Position numbers and translations under genes: made by a program. DNA of 64,000 nucleotides, taken from positions 16,461,447-16,525,446 of the forward strand of contig NC_056528.1 of the NCBI RefSeq assembly GCF_019175285.1, written 5' to 3'. This DNA is from Sceloporus undulatus. Lineage: Eukaryota > Chordata > Lepidosauria > Squamata > Phrynosomatidae. Under the pieces are notes generated by a model. That model saw only the letters and a list, made by a program, of their open reading frames with translations. It had not been told where the DNA came from and did no database searches. Of the stretch, positions 17,828 through 31,655 are shown piece after piece. Positions within the stretch are counted from its first letter, which is position 1. Every line of letters begins with the position of its first letter.

Positions 17828-20800
17828 CTGGAAGGAAGGAAGGAAGGAAGGAAGATGGACAGAGGGTTAGAGTCCATAGGGAGTATCCCAATACAGTGGC
17901 ATTGCTACACAGTGCAGGGGGTGCAGTTCACACTGAGTGACATCCAGAAGAGGGGTGACACCTGGTTGGGTCCTCTTTCCCCTTCAGTACAGGACAAGTG
18001 CCCTTGCTGACTGCTTGTCCCCAGGCTTCCTCCCATGAATGGAGGAGTAGGGGGGGGGGATCAAGCTTCCTGCACCAGGTGACACCATAGTTAGTGATGC
18101 CATTGTCCCAATATTATCTATTCTGATGCTCCAAGGCAGTGGTCCCCAAACTTTGGCCCTCCAGATGTTTTGGACTTTCAGATGTTTTGGATCCCTTCCA
18201 AACTTTGGTCCTCCAGACATTTTGCTTCAATTGATTCAGTTATTCACCTAGTGATAAGCCTTTCTATACCCCAGAGCCAAGCCTTGCCATCTTTGTCTCC
18301 ATTGGCAATGGCAGCTTCTAAGTCTGGTGTAAGTGAAATGTGCCTCTATCCCCCCCCCCAAAAAAGCCCCCCCCAATGCCCAAAAATGCACTCTTGGGTG
18401 TACTGAAGGGCTTCGAGGGTCAACGTTTTTGGAGAGGTGTGTGTGAAATCCTCCATGGTCCCTTGAAAACTCAATCTGGCCTTCTAGCTCCTGACATTTG
18501 CTCACCCTAAGCAATGGTCACTGCCACAGGTCTTTAACATGTGGGATCTCCTACCTTTGCTCTGGCTTCACGGGTCGCTTCTGCTTCGGCAGCCATGGCT
18601 CTCTGGAGCTGGACCGGTAGCTTCACATCCTTGATCTCCACACGCTCCACCTTTATCCCCCAGTCGTCCGTGGCATCATCTAGTGTGGCCTGTTTAAATG
18701 TGAGGTGAGAGGTCACACTGTTCAGAGACATAAGCAGAGTTTGCTGGAACCAAATGACAAAGTTTTAAAAATTGCACTGGTAGCAGACCCTGCTTACAGT
18801 ATTTCTTGGTGTAAAAAAGGGTTCAGTATTCTTCTATTTTAAAGGAAGAAACTGGCCAAACCACCTCTGAGTATTTCTTGCCTAAGAAAACCCTGTAAAA
18901 TTCATGGGGTTGCCATAAGTCGACAGGTGACTTGAAAGCATATATTCATATATTTAAATATCCTAATGGCACCAGATCCCATCTAATCTTGGAAACTAAG
19001 CAAGGTCAGACCTGATTAGTACTTGGATGGAAGATCACCAATGAATACTAGGTGCTAGTACTATGTAATGCTTTTCAGGTCAGCCTGGAGACCCATTCAC
19101 GGTACACATTTATAGCACTATGAGCCCACTATGAAATCCTGGGGTTTGTCGTTTGGTGTTGCACTGGAGGCTTCTGGGAAAGAATTCTAAATGCCCCTCC
19201 CTAAATGGCCAATCCCAGGATTCCACAGTACAGAACCATTGCAGTTAGAGTGGAATAATAGCACTATAACTGTGCAGTGTGAATGGGTCCTTGGTGCCAA
19301 TCCATTAACACTATCCATTTTCACAGAAGAAACATTAAGTTCCACACTCTAAATCCAATGTTCTATGCTGAATCCTCAAAGACAGTGGTTCCCAGCCTAT
19401 GGTTCTCCAGATGCTTTGGACTTCAGCTCCCATAATTCTTGACTGTTGGCCAGGTTGGCTGGAGTTTCTGGGAGCTGAAGTCCAAAACAAATGGAGGACC
19501 AAAGGTTGCAAACTGATGCCCAAGGAGATACAGCTCAGATTATTATTCCTTAGCCATACCTGCATGCTGTGAGCAATTTCTTCTCGGTCTGAAAGGATCT
19601 GAGAGAGGTTCTTGGTCCCCAGAACGTTCCTCAGGGTGGTCTGAGCCAGGAGCCGGGTGGCCGAGTCCGCATTGGTGATGTTTGCCACAGCCAGGGTGGC
19701 GTTCTGAACTCGGTAATAAACCACACCGTCCACATTTACAGTAACTGAATCTTTGGTGAGGATCTAGGATAGAAGCAGAGACAGGGGAAGAATCAACATA
19801 GAGGACTTATAAAGAGGAGCAAAGTAGAATTAGGGAATCATAGATATGGAAGGGGCCAAAAGGGCCATCTAATCTGACCCCTTAAACCATGCAGGAACAC
19901 ACAACTAAAACACCCCTGAATTACAGCCATCCAACGTCTGTTTTAAAACCTCCTATGTAGGAGAATCTACTACTCTCCAAGATAGTAGATGTTCTCCTTA
20001 ATGTTTAGGTGCAATCTCTTACAATTTGAGTCTAACACTTTGCGTTCTTGTAACTAGAAATCTGACAGTAGAAACCACAGCTTGCAAGTGGATAGTACTT
20101 GGTCAAGCAATCTGGTTTAACTTTTCCGTAATAGGAAATTACAGAATATTGCATTCTTCATGTGTATTCATTATTTCCTTGAGTACGCCACGCCTTTACA
20201 AGGGTTGTTGAGTTTGTGAAGCCAGTGGTTTATTAGCTTGTACTTAAATTACTGGATAATTATCCATCCCTGGGATTACGAGGCATTAAACGACACTTGA
20301 ATCTGTTTCCAGTGTCCCAATGCCTTTTCCTAGGTAACTGACTCACGACAACAGCTGAGCTCACCAATTCTAAGCCATCTATTTGCCAGCCTTCAATAGA
20401 CTTCATCCAAACTCAGTTCCGTCAAACAAAACAAAGGACTGTTTGTATAATACCAAAGAAGAATCACGCAAAACTTCAAGGTCCGATTGGTTGTTGACAC
20501 GGAGCTTTTCAACAAGCCTCCCTTGATCCTTGGTTCAGTGCTCCATATACCTCTCTCTTGGCATTTGTTTCCAGTCTACACAACCTATATTTGGGGGGTT
20601 TGCTTTTTGGCATACCAAAAAGGCAACTGTCCAAATGTTGGTTTGGACTGAGTTCAGGGAGAGCAAATCAGGCCCACTGCTCTAAAAAGATCATGCATGC
20701 CTTTGGTTAAAATGTGTGGACCCCAGAGCATCAATGACCACACGCCGGAGTTGAAGAGAGGAATATATTTGGTTCCCGCTTGTGCACAATTGTCGGTGAA

Positions 20801-23800
20801 CCTTGACACCTGAATCAGCAATTGATTCATTGTTATGCCGAGGCTGCAAGGTGACTCCTCACTTACTGACGGTCCTTGGCTTTTTCTTGGCCAGGTTCAT
20901 AAGAACTGCTAATCCCCTTTGAAAATGGGAAAAGGGGTGTGTTGTGTCAGCAAACAGCAACTTGGCAGTAAACTAAGTACCAAGTGCTTTCCAAGGGCTA
21001 TGCTGTACTCTCCGACTGCCACTCCTACATGCTTCCAGAAGTTTTTAAAAATCCATTTCTTTTTGTATCTTCCTTTGTGAGTCTGCTTGGGCCCTAAAAT
21101 CTTCTTCAAGGGAGGCCCTTATCTTTGTCTTTCCACCTTCTCATGCTTTTTGGGTGGGAAGATGTGATAGGGACTCCTCGACGGTTGCTCAAACTTTGAA
21201 ACTCCCTGGGATGTCTCCTTCCTCTATGTCATACTCTTAGTAAAAAGAAAACTTGTGAGGCTTTTCTCCCTGTCTCAGCTTGTGAAGAAGTCTCCAAATT
21301 CTGGAATATTCTGATTTAAAACACACACACCTCAATGAAGTGCTTATCCATCCCTACAGCAAGGCAGAGCGTACAGATGAAGGGAAATTCAGCATAGCAA
21401 ACGAATGGGGAAATAAAGATGTAAACGTACTCCGAGACTGGAAGTCCCATAGGTAATGGAAATAAAAAAGAACATCAAGAAACAGACAAATAAGGTTAAT
21501 TTTAAGGGGAAAGGGGTCAACTAATTTTTAAGGCGACAGCATTCTATGTTAGCTCTGAAACCTGGCGCCTGGGTGCTATTATTTTCCTTTTGTGGCAAGT
21601 GCAAAGCTACAGATTTGCCAATTACACAACCAAGTATATGATCTCCATATCCATCCTTCCCAACTGGCCTCAAAACAGAGCTCCTGAAAAACTGTGTTCA
21701 GGCTTATTATAATCTTATTTAGAACTGATCTCCAACAGCGGTCTGGGTTGTGTCATTCCTGCCACTGTCATTATTGTTTCTATTTTTAAGGGATATAAAT
21801 GAATTAATAGCAGGCTAGCAATCTGGTCAATTTGGTTTCCATGGTAGATAGATGGAGCAATGCAACTCTGCGCGGTACCAAATAAGACAAGAGCCCTTGT
21901 CCAACAGAAGTTATTGATTTGTTGTTGTTGTGTCTTCAAGTCATTTTCAACTTATGGTGACTCTAAGGTGACCCTATGATGGGGTTTTCTGGGGCTGAGA
22001 GTGTGTGACCATCCAGGGTCACCATAGGTGGGTGATGAGAGTTGTAGTCCATTGCTCAAACCACAACACCATGCTGGCTCTGGCTCTGTCACAGCCAACC
22101 CTGAAAATCTTTTGGGAAAATTCAGGGGGGGAAATGAGATCGATTATCTCGGTTTAAATGGGTTTTTGGGAAGCTTTCCCCAAAACGACTTACCTTGCTG
22201 CATTCGAAATGCATGTGAACAACCCAGATTCAAGCTAAATTCTACCAGGATTATTTTCACCATCTGAACAACCCCTCAGTATCTGAGCTTGTGCTTTGTT
22301 TGCAAAAGGTCACAGCCTCAATTCCTAGCATCTCTAGGTCTAAAGCTGAAATATACCCAGAGGAAGGCAATGGCAAACCTCCTCTGAACCAATCTTGATA
22401 GGGTTGCCTTAAAGTCACCATAGGCTAGAATCACCGTCACCAGGGCCATGCAGTGAACTGGTGGCAAAGGCTGGAATGGAAAGCAGCTGAGACTGTATGC
22501 CCTTTTCCTTGCTGCTCCACTACAATCGCTCAACAGCTCTGAAATGCGAGAGACTGAAAGGGGCAGCTGGTGTTGGAAAGCTTTTTTGTGGTGTAGGGAG
22601 AAAGACAAGCTACAGTCAAACCTATTTATATCTGGCATTTGAAAGAGGAAGGGGGAAAGAAAAGCACATTTACTTCCTGCGGTGGGATATCGAATGATAT
22701 GGTCCTCATGTCCACTTTGATAATGTTGTCTGTGCACGGCAGGACGAAAAACAGACCTGGCAGAGAAGACATGGCAATCATTAAATATAGCAGACATCTA
22801 TTGCTCTGTGCTGCCTGTGCAAGATGGGAGAGGAAAACATTGCATTACAACAGCCAAGTCACATCACACAAGCAAGATTGCCAACATTAGCAATAAGGAA
22901 CAGGCAAAGTTCATTTCATGCAGGGTTGACAATCAACCTCGCTTTCTACCTAAATGCCAAATGAACATACAGGTTGAGTCTCCCGTATCCGAAATGCTCG
23001 GGACAAGCAGTGTTTTGGATTTTGAAATATTTGCTTATACACGATGACATACATACCTTGGAGATGGGACCCAAGTCTAAACATGAAATTCATTTAGGTT
23101 TTGTGTATACTTTGGACACATAGCCTGAGGGTAATTTTGTATGCAACAATTTTAACAAGTTTGCGCATGAAACAAAGTTTGCATACGTTGCGCCACCGGA
23201 AAGCACAGGTGTCACTATCTCAGCCGCCCATGTGAATAATTTCGGAATCTGGATAAGGCAGACCCAACCTATAGTGATTTCAGTCAAGCTAATAGGGTTT
23301 CTCCTTAAAATTCACATAATGTCCACATTAATAAATGATATGATGCGCACATTTCATGCTCCATGTAGGACTCACATTCCCGAATGTGGGATATTTAATT
23401 ATTTATTGGCATCTTGTTCTTCCCATATGACAGAAAAAGCTTTCCAGTTCTCACATGGGGACATCCCTCATAATAAAGGATATTGAAATGACTATCCAAC
23501 AGCTTTGCAAGGGAAAAGCCATCTGTGTCTGTAATAAATGATACACGGACCTGAGCATGTTACCAGTGCACATCTCTCCGCCATGAAGACCTTTACTTAT
23601 TGATTTCTGCGGATCAGTTTTTCTGTGAAAGGTGCAAAAACTGACCAGTTTCTGCTCAGCTGGCAACTTAACTGACTTCTGAGAACATTAATCCTCCTAA
23701 AAAATTTTCCTGGCTTGCAAAATCCGTTGATGCAATCTGGACCCATTACAGCTGCTTCCAGATTAGGCAATAAGGGGTTGCTTTATCTGTGGAATTTTAC

Positions 23801-26668
23801 AACATTTTTGCTTTAGGTTGGGTTTCTTTCTTTTTCTTTGGCTTCCAGGCATCTTTGCTTTCTAGCTCTCATGGGTTTTTCCACCCTTCGAGGCTTGTTT
23901 TCTTGCCAGGAAAAAAGTAAAATCAAGGGCGGAGAGGGATGTAATAGATATACAAAGCATTTTTGTGTCGCGTTTTATGGATCGATTCCATTTACGTTCT
24001 ACCTTTCCTCCAATGAGATTAAGTATGGAGCTCATTCTCCTCCTCATTTTATCCTCATAACCATCCTTTGAGGCTGGTCAGGCTGAGAGAGAGTGACTTG
24101 TCCAAAGCCACATAGTGAATTTTTATGGCTAAATGGGGATGCGGTCTTGGGATTCCCAAGCTCTGGTCCAGAGGTGGGCAAAGTATGATCCATGAGCCAA
24201 CATAATGCTATTGGGCCTCAATATATATATATGGGGCCTCAATATACACACTTACCTGGTCCTTTCGCCCCTCCTTTCAGGATGCGTCCAAGCCGAAAGA
24301 TGATGGCTCGCTCATATTCCTTGACAATCTAGGCGGGAAGGGAGAAAAAAAGGCATGCATAGATCATTTCTGGAACATGTTCTTCTTCTCGTCCTGAACA
24401 TTTTGACCTATTTTTGCAGCATTCACATCTAGCGCATACAGCACACAATGATGGTGGAGGGAGGAGGAATAAGAGAGAACCAGAATGCTGACGTCAGCTC
24501 AATTTAGAGCATAGATTGCCACAGCAATTTAGAAGGACCTGTATTTCACCAAGATCAGGGAGGAAAAACAGCACCAATCCTTTTTACTCTCACACACACT
24601 CAGAGGTGTATATACTTATATTTATGCATTTGCTCCCAGTCTGTTTCCAGGCACAAGTCAAAATGTTAGTTATGGCCTATAAAGCCCTACAGAGTTTTAG
24701 GCTCTCTGACAAGCTGTTATATGCCGCTTGGTGCAATTTTCTTCCAAGATCGCAAATCAGTTCAGGTTACAGGGCCAGCCCAAGACATTTTGCTGCCTGA
24801 AGCTGAGGTGGTCTTCCCTTCCCATTCCATGTACAGAAGCCAACTGGGGACAGGAGCTTAATTTTTTATTTCAGTATTTGGAATCGTAGAATTTTAGATC
24901 TGGAAGGGACCGCAAGGGCCATATAGTGCAATCCTCAGCTGTGCAGAAATATACAATGACAGCACTCCTGAAAAAGTGTCCATTCCACTATCAGACAGCT
25001 CTTCTAGTAAAAAGAAGGTTCTTTTGAATCCGCTGGCCCATGTTCTAGACTCCGGAGCAGCAGAAAACAAGCTCCAGAGACTCACTCCATCTTTGACATG
25101 ACATCCCTTCAGATATTAAAAGATGGCTATCATGTCATCGCTCAGTCTTCTTTTCTCCAAAACAAACATATCCAGCTCCGTCTGTCGCTCCTCATAAGGC
25201 TAGGGCTGCATCTACACCGCAGAAATAATCCAGTTTGACATCACTTTTGAACTGCCTTGGATCAATGCTATGGAATTTTAGGATTGGGATTGTGAAGCTG
25301 AAGGCTTTCATGGCCGGCATCCATAGTTTTTTTTGTGGTTGTTTTGGGGCTACGTGGCCATGTTCTAAAAGTGTTTGTTTCTGACATTTCGCCAGCATCT
25401 GTGGCTGGCATCTTCATATGCCTCTGAAGATGCCAATCGCAGATGCTGGCAAAACGTCAGGAATACATGGCCACATAGCCCGAAAAACCCACAAAAAAAC
25501 ATACAAGGGATTGCATCCAATACATTATTTGTGGCTGCAAGACTGTTTACAGGACCCAGAACTGACTCAGCAGTACATACAGCAGTTTTATCCAAGAGAG
25601 GAGAAAAGCCAGGATGCCTGGCAAGAACAGTCACTGCAGCCTCCTTCTGCCTAATGCTAGGGCCAGCTCTGCAAATTGAAATCCACTTGCCATAATATCA
25701 GGAAGAGTTTTATCATCAGCTCCATGTTTCATAGCCGCCTCTTACATCTCTCCTCCAAAAGGAGGCATTGCTTGAAGAAGCAATGATGGAAAATTGGCAA
25801 TGGGACTGGGAGAAATCAGCCTCAGGAATGCTTACCTTTATGCACAGCCAGACAGATAAGGGGAAAGTCACGACAACCAAGAAAAAGGAGAAGATGACCA
25901 AGATCCATCCGCAGAAACCAAGGCCGGTGTAGGAACCCTCTGGAGGCAAAAGGAGAGATGTAAAAATTCAGGAAATGTTGAAAACATAGAAGAAAAAACA
26001 CCTTTTTCCCCCTGACTATTTTTTATGGGAGGGGAGGATTCAAAATTTTCAGTTGCAAAAAGCAACATGGCGCCCTTCGCAGATTCAAGATCACGTTGTT
26101 ACTTTAGGAATGTAAAACCAAGTGGGAACCTTGGCAATTTCACAGGCAGGGAATTTTTGCACCGGCTCCAAAACAGCCATATGGACTTGATCATATATTC
26201 ATGAGCTTTGAGCGGAGAGAAGCAACTGAGATTACAACAGACGCAAAACACAACCGGTGCGCAAGGAGCCATGCAGAAGAAGCCAGCTGACATCAGGTCC
26301 AGAGGAAAAATATGTTTTTTCACAAGACAGTTTATGGAATTGGTTACCTTAAGATTTAGGGGACTGCCAACAGCTTTAGAGTGTGTTGGGAAATTTTATA
26401 GTTTGGTCCATCTGACAGCCATTAGCTGGGATGGATTCATGGAGGATGCATCCGCATTGGGAAAATAATTTGTATTGACAATGAACTACAACCCACCCAC
26501 CCCAGAATTCCATAGCATTGAGCCATGGCAGTTAAAGTGGTGTCAGACTGGATTATTTCTACAATGCGGATGCAGCCAGAATCTCCATACTGAGAGAGAG
26601 TTTGTCTCTAGATACTGCCGAGGAAATAGTAAGGGGAGACAGGTTCCAACTGACCAAAGTTGGAAACA

Positions 26669-26718
<50 letters not shown>

Positions 26719-29700
26719 TTATTTATTTATTTTATTATATCCCACCTTTTTCCCAATATAGGGACTCAAGAATACTAAACTAGACTGCTTTACACACATT
26801 GAGCATGGATCGTAATGCTGAGTTATGGCCACCTCCATCAGTCAAAAGCATCCATGGAAAGGTAATAATTTGCAGAGCTCTCAAAAGGTATTCCAAAAGG
26901 TAACTTTTCCAAGCTCTGGAAATTTGTACAGCTAGATTTGTAACAGTGATTATTTGCATCATTTAGAAGAGTGTGATAGAAGGGAATGATCCTCTCAAGC
27001 CAAAAGGGGGGAAACAACAGGTAGTAAACTCCCCAATATTCCAGATGATCCCATACAAGAAAAGCATAAGATCAACTTCAGGTTTTCTGTACGTCAAATG
27101 TTACAGTTATCATAATGGCTTCTTATTGTTCCCATGTTCCAAAGGGGAGGAAAATGTCTCCCCGTTGGCCAATGAGAAGGAGATGATTTCATATTTTGGA
27201 ATGAATACAAAATTCTCAGTGGAATCCCAAGGGCATTGCTATAATCTTTCTTGCCTTGGAGTAGTTTATGGGAAATGGGAAGCAAAATATATTTAGGCGT
27301 ATCAGTTCCCTATTCCATGTGTCTCTCTCCAGAACAACATACTCTGTCTGGTACAGCACACAAACTATATTTTGTTCTGCGGCATCTTTCACTTACCTCT
27401 TGTGTGCATTTATAGATCTTTTTTTCTTATCTCCATCCCAACCTGTTACTTCTGCTACAAAGCTGGGGAACTTTTGGCCTTTCGAGTGTTTGGGATTTCA
27501 ACTCCCATCTATGTAGATATGACCAATAGTAAGAGATTATGGGATCTGAAGTCTAATGTGGGAGAGGGTCTCAAAGGATTCCTGCTCTACTAATTCCCTT
27601 CTTTGAAAGGCTGAAGTCATTCCAGATTTATTAGTATTGCTAAGTGCCATTAAGTCGACTTTGACTTATGGTGATCCTACAAACGAGAGATTTCCAAGGC
27701 ACCTCTCCAGAACCAGTGGCACAGAGAGAAAAAGATCCCCAACTTCTGCACAACAGAACACAACCAAAGCTATATGACAACACAGCACTCTTGTTCTCCT
27801 CGTTTCACTTTGTTGGAAGATTTTTGCATTCTCTTTCCTCCCTCCTTAGGTAGATAGGGATTTCCTGCATGCAAACACTCCTTTCTCTCTCCCATTCAAA
27901 CTAACAATGTGATTTAGGTCACTCCTCCTTTTTTAGGGATGCTAACTCTTTCTCTCAAAGAGGTTTTCCCATGAACTGTTTGTTCCCATCTTCCTTCTCT
28001 CTCAATTTTCTTTGGAAAGATGGTGAGATAAAGATTTCTTTGAACTCTCTGAACTTCCAGAACTAGTGGCACTAGTTGGATTAGGATATAGCCTTCACGT
28101 ACATATAGATTAAAGCCATTAGTAAACTTTTGTTTGAGCAACAAGCTACTTATGTTGTTTTTGGAGTCAGTCTCCATTCTTAGGAAAGCATAGTTAGACA
28201 AAGGCACATTTCTGCTACTCTGCTAATTTTAAAGCTAGACCCTAACAGGCTTGGCTTTGACAAGAAAGAGGAGTAAAGCATCCACAGCGCAGTTGCCTTT
28301 GCTCTCCGTCTCTGAAGCAACGGAGATACGTTCTGAATAACTGATTCCTATGGCCTGCATCCTACGATTATAAGCCTGGATTAGCATTTTATTATGGTTT
28401 GAGATCCTTTTCTTTCAGGCCAGGAAGAAGACAGCATGGAAACACTGCAAATTAATCTAGTTTTGCAACTGTCTCGTCTCGTTTTGGGACAGCAGCGGGA
28501 AGGGCAAAAAGCATCTCAGGCATCATGTATGCTAAACTATAGGGGAAAGAAAGATTTGGCTTTGCAAAACGGAGCCATTTCTTTCCTGTAACTGTCTTGC
28601 TGGCCAGACAAGACAGAGCTGTTTGTAGAATATTAATGGCCTTGGGCTCAAGTCCAAGGAGAAGTTACTAATTGCTAGGTTCCAGAATGCCAAAGTTTGC
28701 AGGCTGCACAGTCGGACATAATGGATAGGACAGCTGTTCAGAGTGTAATAGGATAAGCGACATTTGCAGCCCAACCCACCTACAATTGATGTTCTTGGCT
28801 TTAAGGTGGGAATTGCTCTTGCTGACTTCAACAGACTAACAACTGGGAGACCCACGTTCGAAACGCCACTGAAATTTGCCGGGTATCTTTTTAACCGATC
28901 GCACCTTCTCAGCCTAATCTACCTCATAGGGTTGTTGGGAGAACAGAAATGGGAAGGAGGAGAGCAATGTACCATGAGCTCATAGTAGGAAAGCTGAAGT
29001 ATAAATATAACAAACACTTAACTGTAAATGATAAATATAAGTGCACTTCCCATTTACCATATTGATAAAAGGCTCATGCCATGACAAATACGCACACTTT
29101 GCAATGGAGCAGAAAATAGCTGACATCAGAAGGAAAGTGAATTATAATCGGAGAAACAATTTTTTCCGGCCTATATCATGTCTGGTTTTAATCACCCGCT
29201 TCCAAAAATCATTATTTGCAACCATACCAAATGCAAAGGACAATGGCTAAAAACAGTGACCTACTCCATGGAGTTTATCACACTGGGGCTGATTCCGGCA
29301 TTAAAGAGAGATTAAAGCGCATTTAAAGCATCCCAAAAATGAAGCCGAAATGGTGAGTAATTGCGCGAATGATTATCACACGCAATTGCGCAAATACAGC
29401 AATATAGGAAATGCGTTGTCGCTGAAATCCCGAAAGTCAAAAGATGCGCATTAATGCTTCTTTGTGACCACTTTAATGGCGGGTTTTGTGCGACGTCATG
29501 TGAAATCGTCCATGCATAATTACGCAATTTTTTTCCATAGGATAAACTCCTGCTTAATCATAATAATAATAAAGATGCTTACAAACCATTATTTGTCTAA
29601 ATTCGACCCTTCTTGCTGTTAGGATCAGAAATACAACGTTACAAATGCTTAATCTGTCTAGTCTTTTTACTTCCTTTCTGGAGAAGCCTTGGATGCAAAG

Positions 29701-31622
29701 AACACTGTGACTCCTGCTATTTTGAGGACAAACAGCAACACATTTATCAAAACCAAAATGCAATCAGGTGGCATGCTTTGTGCCCTTCAGGATGCAGGAT
29801 TCTGGGAGTTGTAGTCCAAAAGGTAACTTTTCTAAGCTCTGGCAATTTGTACAGACCTCGAGGCGACCATTATATGGGACACATTGATGATAAACGTGGG
29901 ATCAGTATGAAAAAGCATGACCAAAATCTGCCTTATCAATGGACAAAGGAGTCCAATGAGTGGTAAAAAAATAAGAGCATGAAGGATATTCTTTGTTGTT
30001 GCGTGCCTTCAAGTCATTTCTGACTTTTGGCAACCCTAAGTCGAACGTATCACATGGCTTTCCTCTTTAAATTCTGTTGATTTGTCCAGTAAAAACCCTA
30101 AAGTTTTAGGGGGAGGTAGAGAAAAAGGGAGGACCTGCTTCCACACTTCACTTTTTTTGTTGTTGTGCTTCATTGTATGGATCTAGACAGGACAGGCTCC
30201 TATGCCTTTGACAGTTGTGTTGAAAGGATTACCCATATATACTATCTGAGGATGCAATCGCCCTGTCCTCTTTTGTATCAGATCACTTGCAACACAACAA
30301 GGCAGGCAACTTTGCAGGCAGAGCCAAGGAAAACGTTGCATGCTCTCTTGCAAGAGTCTGGTTGCCAGGAAATGCTGGAACAAACCATACGCAAAACCAC
30401 AATGAACACCATTTCCTTCGCTGTTCTTTCAATGTACTTTCCGTAAACATGTTTCCTCCACAACAGCACACAACTCTGGGGTTTTATGGTGTTTAAAAAC
30501 ATTGTTCTCAGCTTCAACGTCCCAAATCTTTCTTAGACCAACTAAAGATCCCAACAGAGTGGTTCAAATCACATGAAACTCTATCACTATCCTGTGAGCC
30601 GCCTTGGGTCCCTTTTTGGAGAAAGGCAGCATAGAAGGGAAATCAATCAATCAATAATCAATGGAACAGGTTCAGGATTTGTTCATTTCTGGGCAGAATT
30701 CAAAGTGCTGGTTATTTTAAAAAGTCTTAAGAGAGGGGTCTGTGTCCTTTGGGTTCCCTTCTATATTTCTATTTTTGGAGGAAAAGGGGGGTTACCAACA
30801 GAGAATGGGTTGCCAACAGATTATGAATTCAGGTGGAGAAGGAAGGCCATTCCATTTCCACCTTTACCTAACGTCTTCTCTTTATAAGTAAGAGAATTCA
30901 AAGATATAGCCATGTTAGTCTGAAGGATCAGTACGTGGAGAGATCTTGTAGCACCTTTGAGACTGAAAAAGAAGTTGGCAACATGAGCTTTCCTAGACTT
31001 AAGGCCCTAAATAGGTCTACTTCCAAGTGCATCTGAGGAAGGAGGCTCAAGTCTGTGAAAGCTCAAGCTGCCAACTTCTTCCTTCCAGTTCGTCTCAAAG
31101 GTGCTGCAAGATCTCTCAACATACTTTCTAAGTAAGGTTATTCTATCCAACTGATACTAACCTTTGGAGGATCTCAGTTCTGCTTTGTTACTAAGAATGG
31201 GCAGTTTCGAGATTTGGGAGGAACAGATTGAGGCAGATGTTGCTGCCATCTGCCCACAACAAGCCTTTATAGTTTCTATAAGTAACACAACTCACCTGCC
31301 TCTGTGCAAACGTGGCTGACTGTATGTACAGTTGCGGATGCCTTGGATCCGCAACTGTACAGTCAGCCATTCAGATGTCATTCAGAGTTGGCAAGAGTTT
31401 GTCCTTTGCTGAATGCACATCGCTGCTATAGCCTAGGCTCTATTGGTAAAATATTGTGACGATGAACTAAAGATGCACCCCAGTTCAGTTTTTGCATACT
31501 TTGAAATTGCATTGCTCTTTTAAATTCTAAGCCACTTCGAGTGCCAACATTGGAGAAAATAACAAGATGTTGTTGCTGTTTACATTCAAGTCGTTTCCGG
31601 CTTACAGCAACCCTAAGTGGCA

Positions 31623-31655
<33 letters not shown>

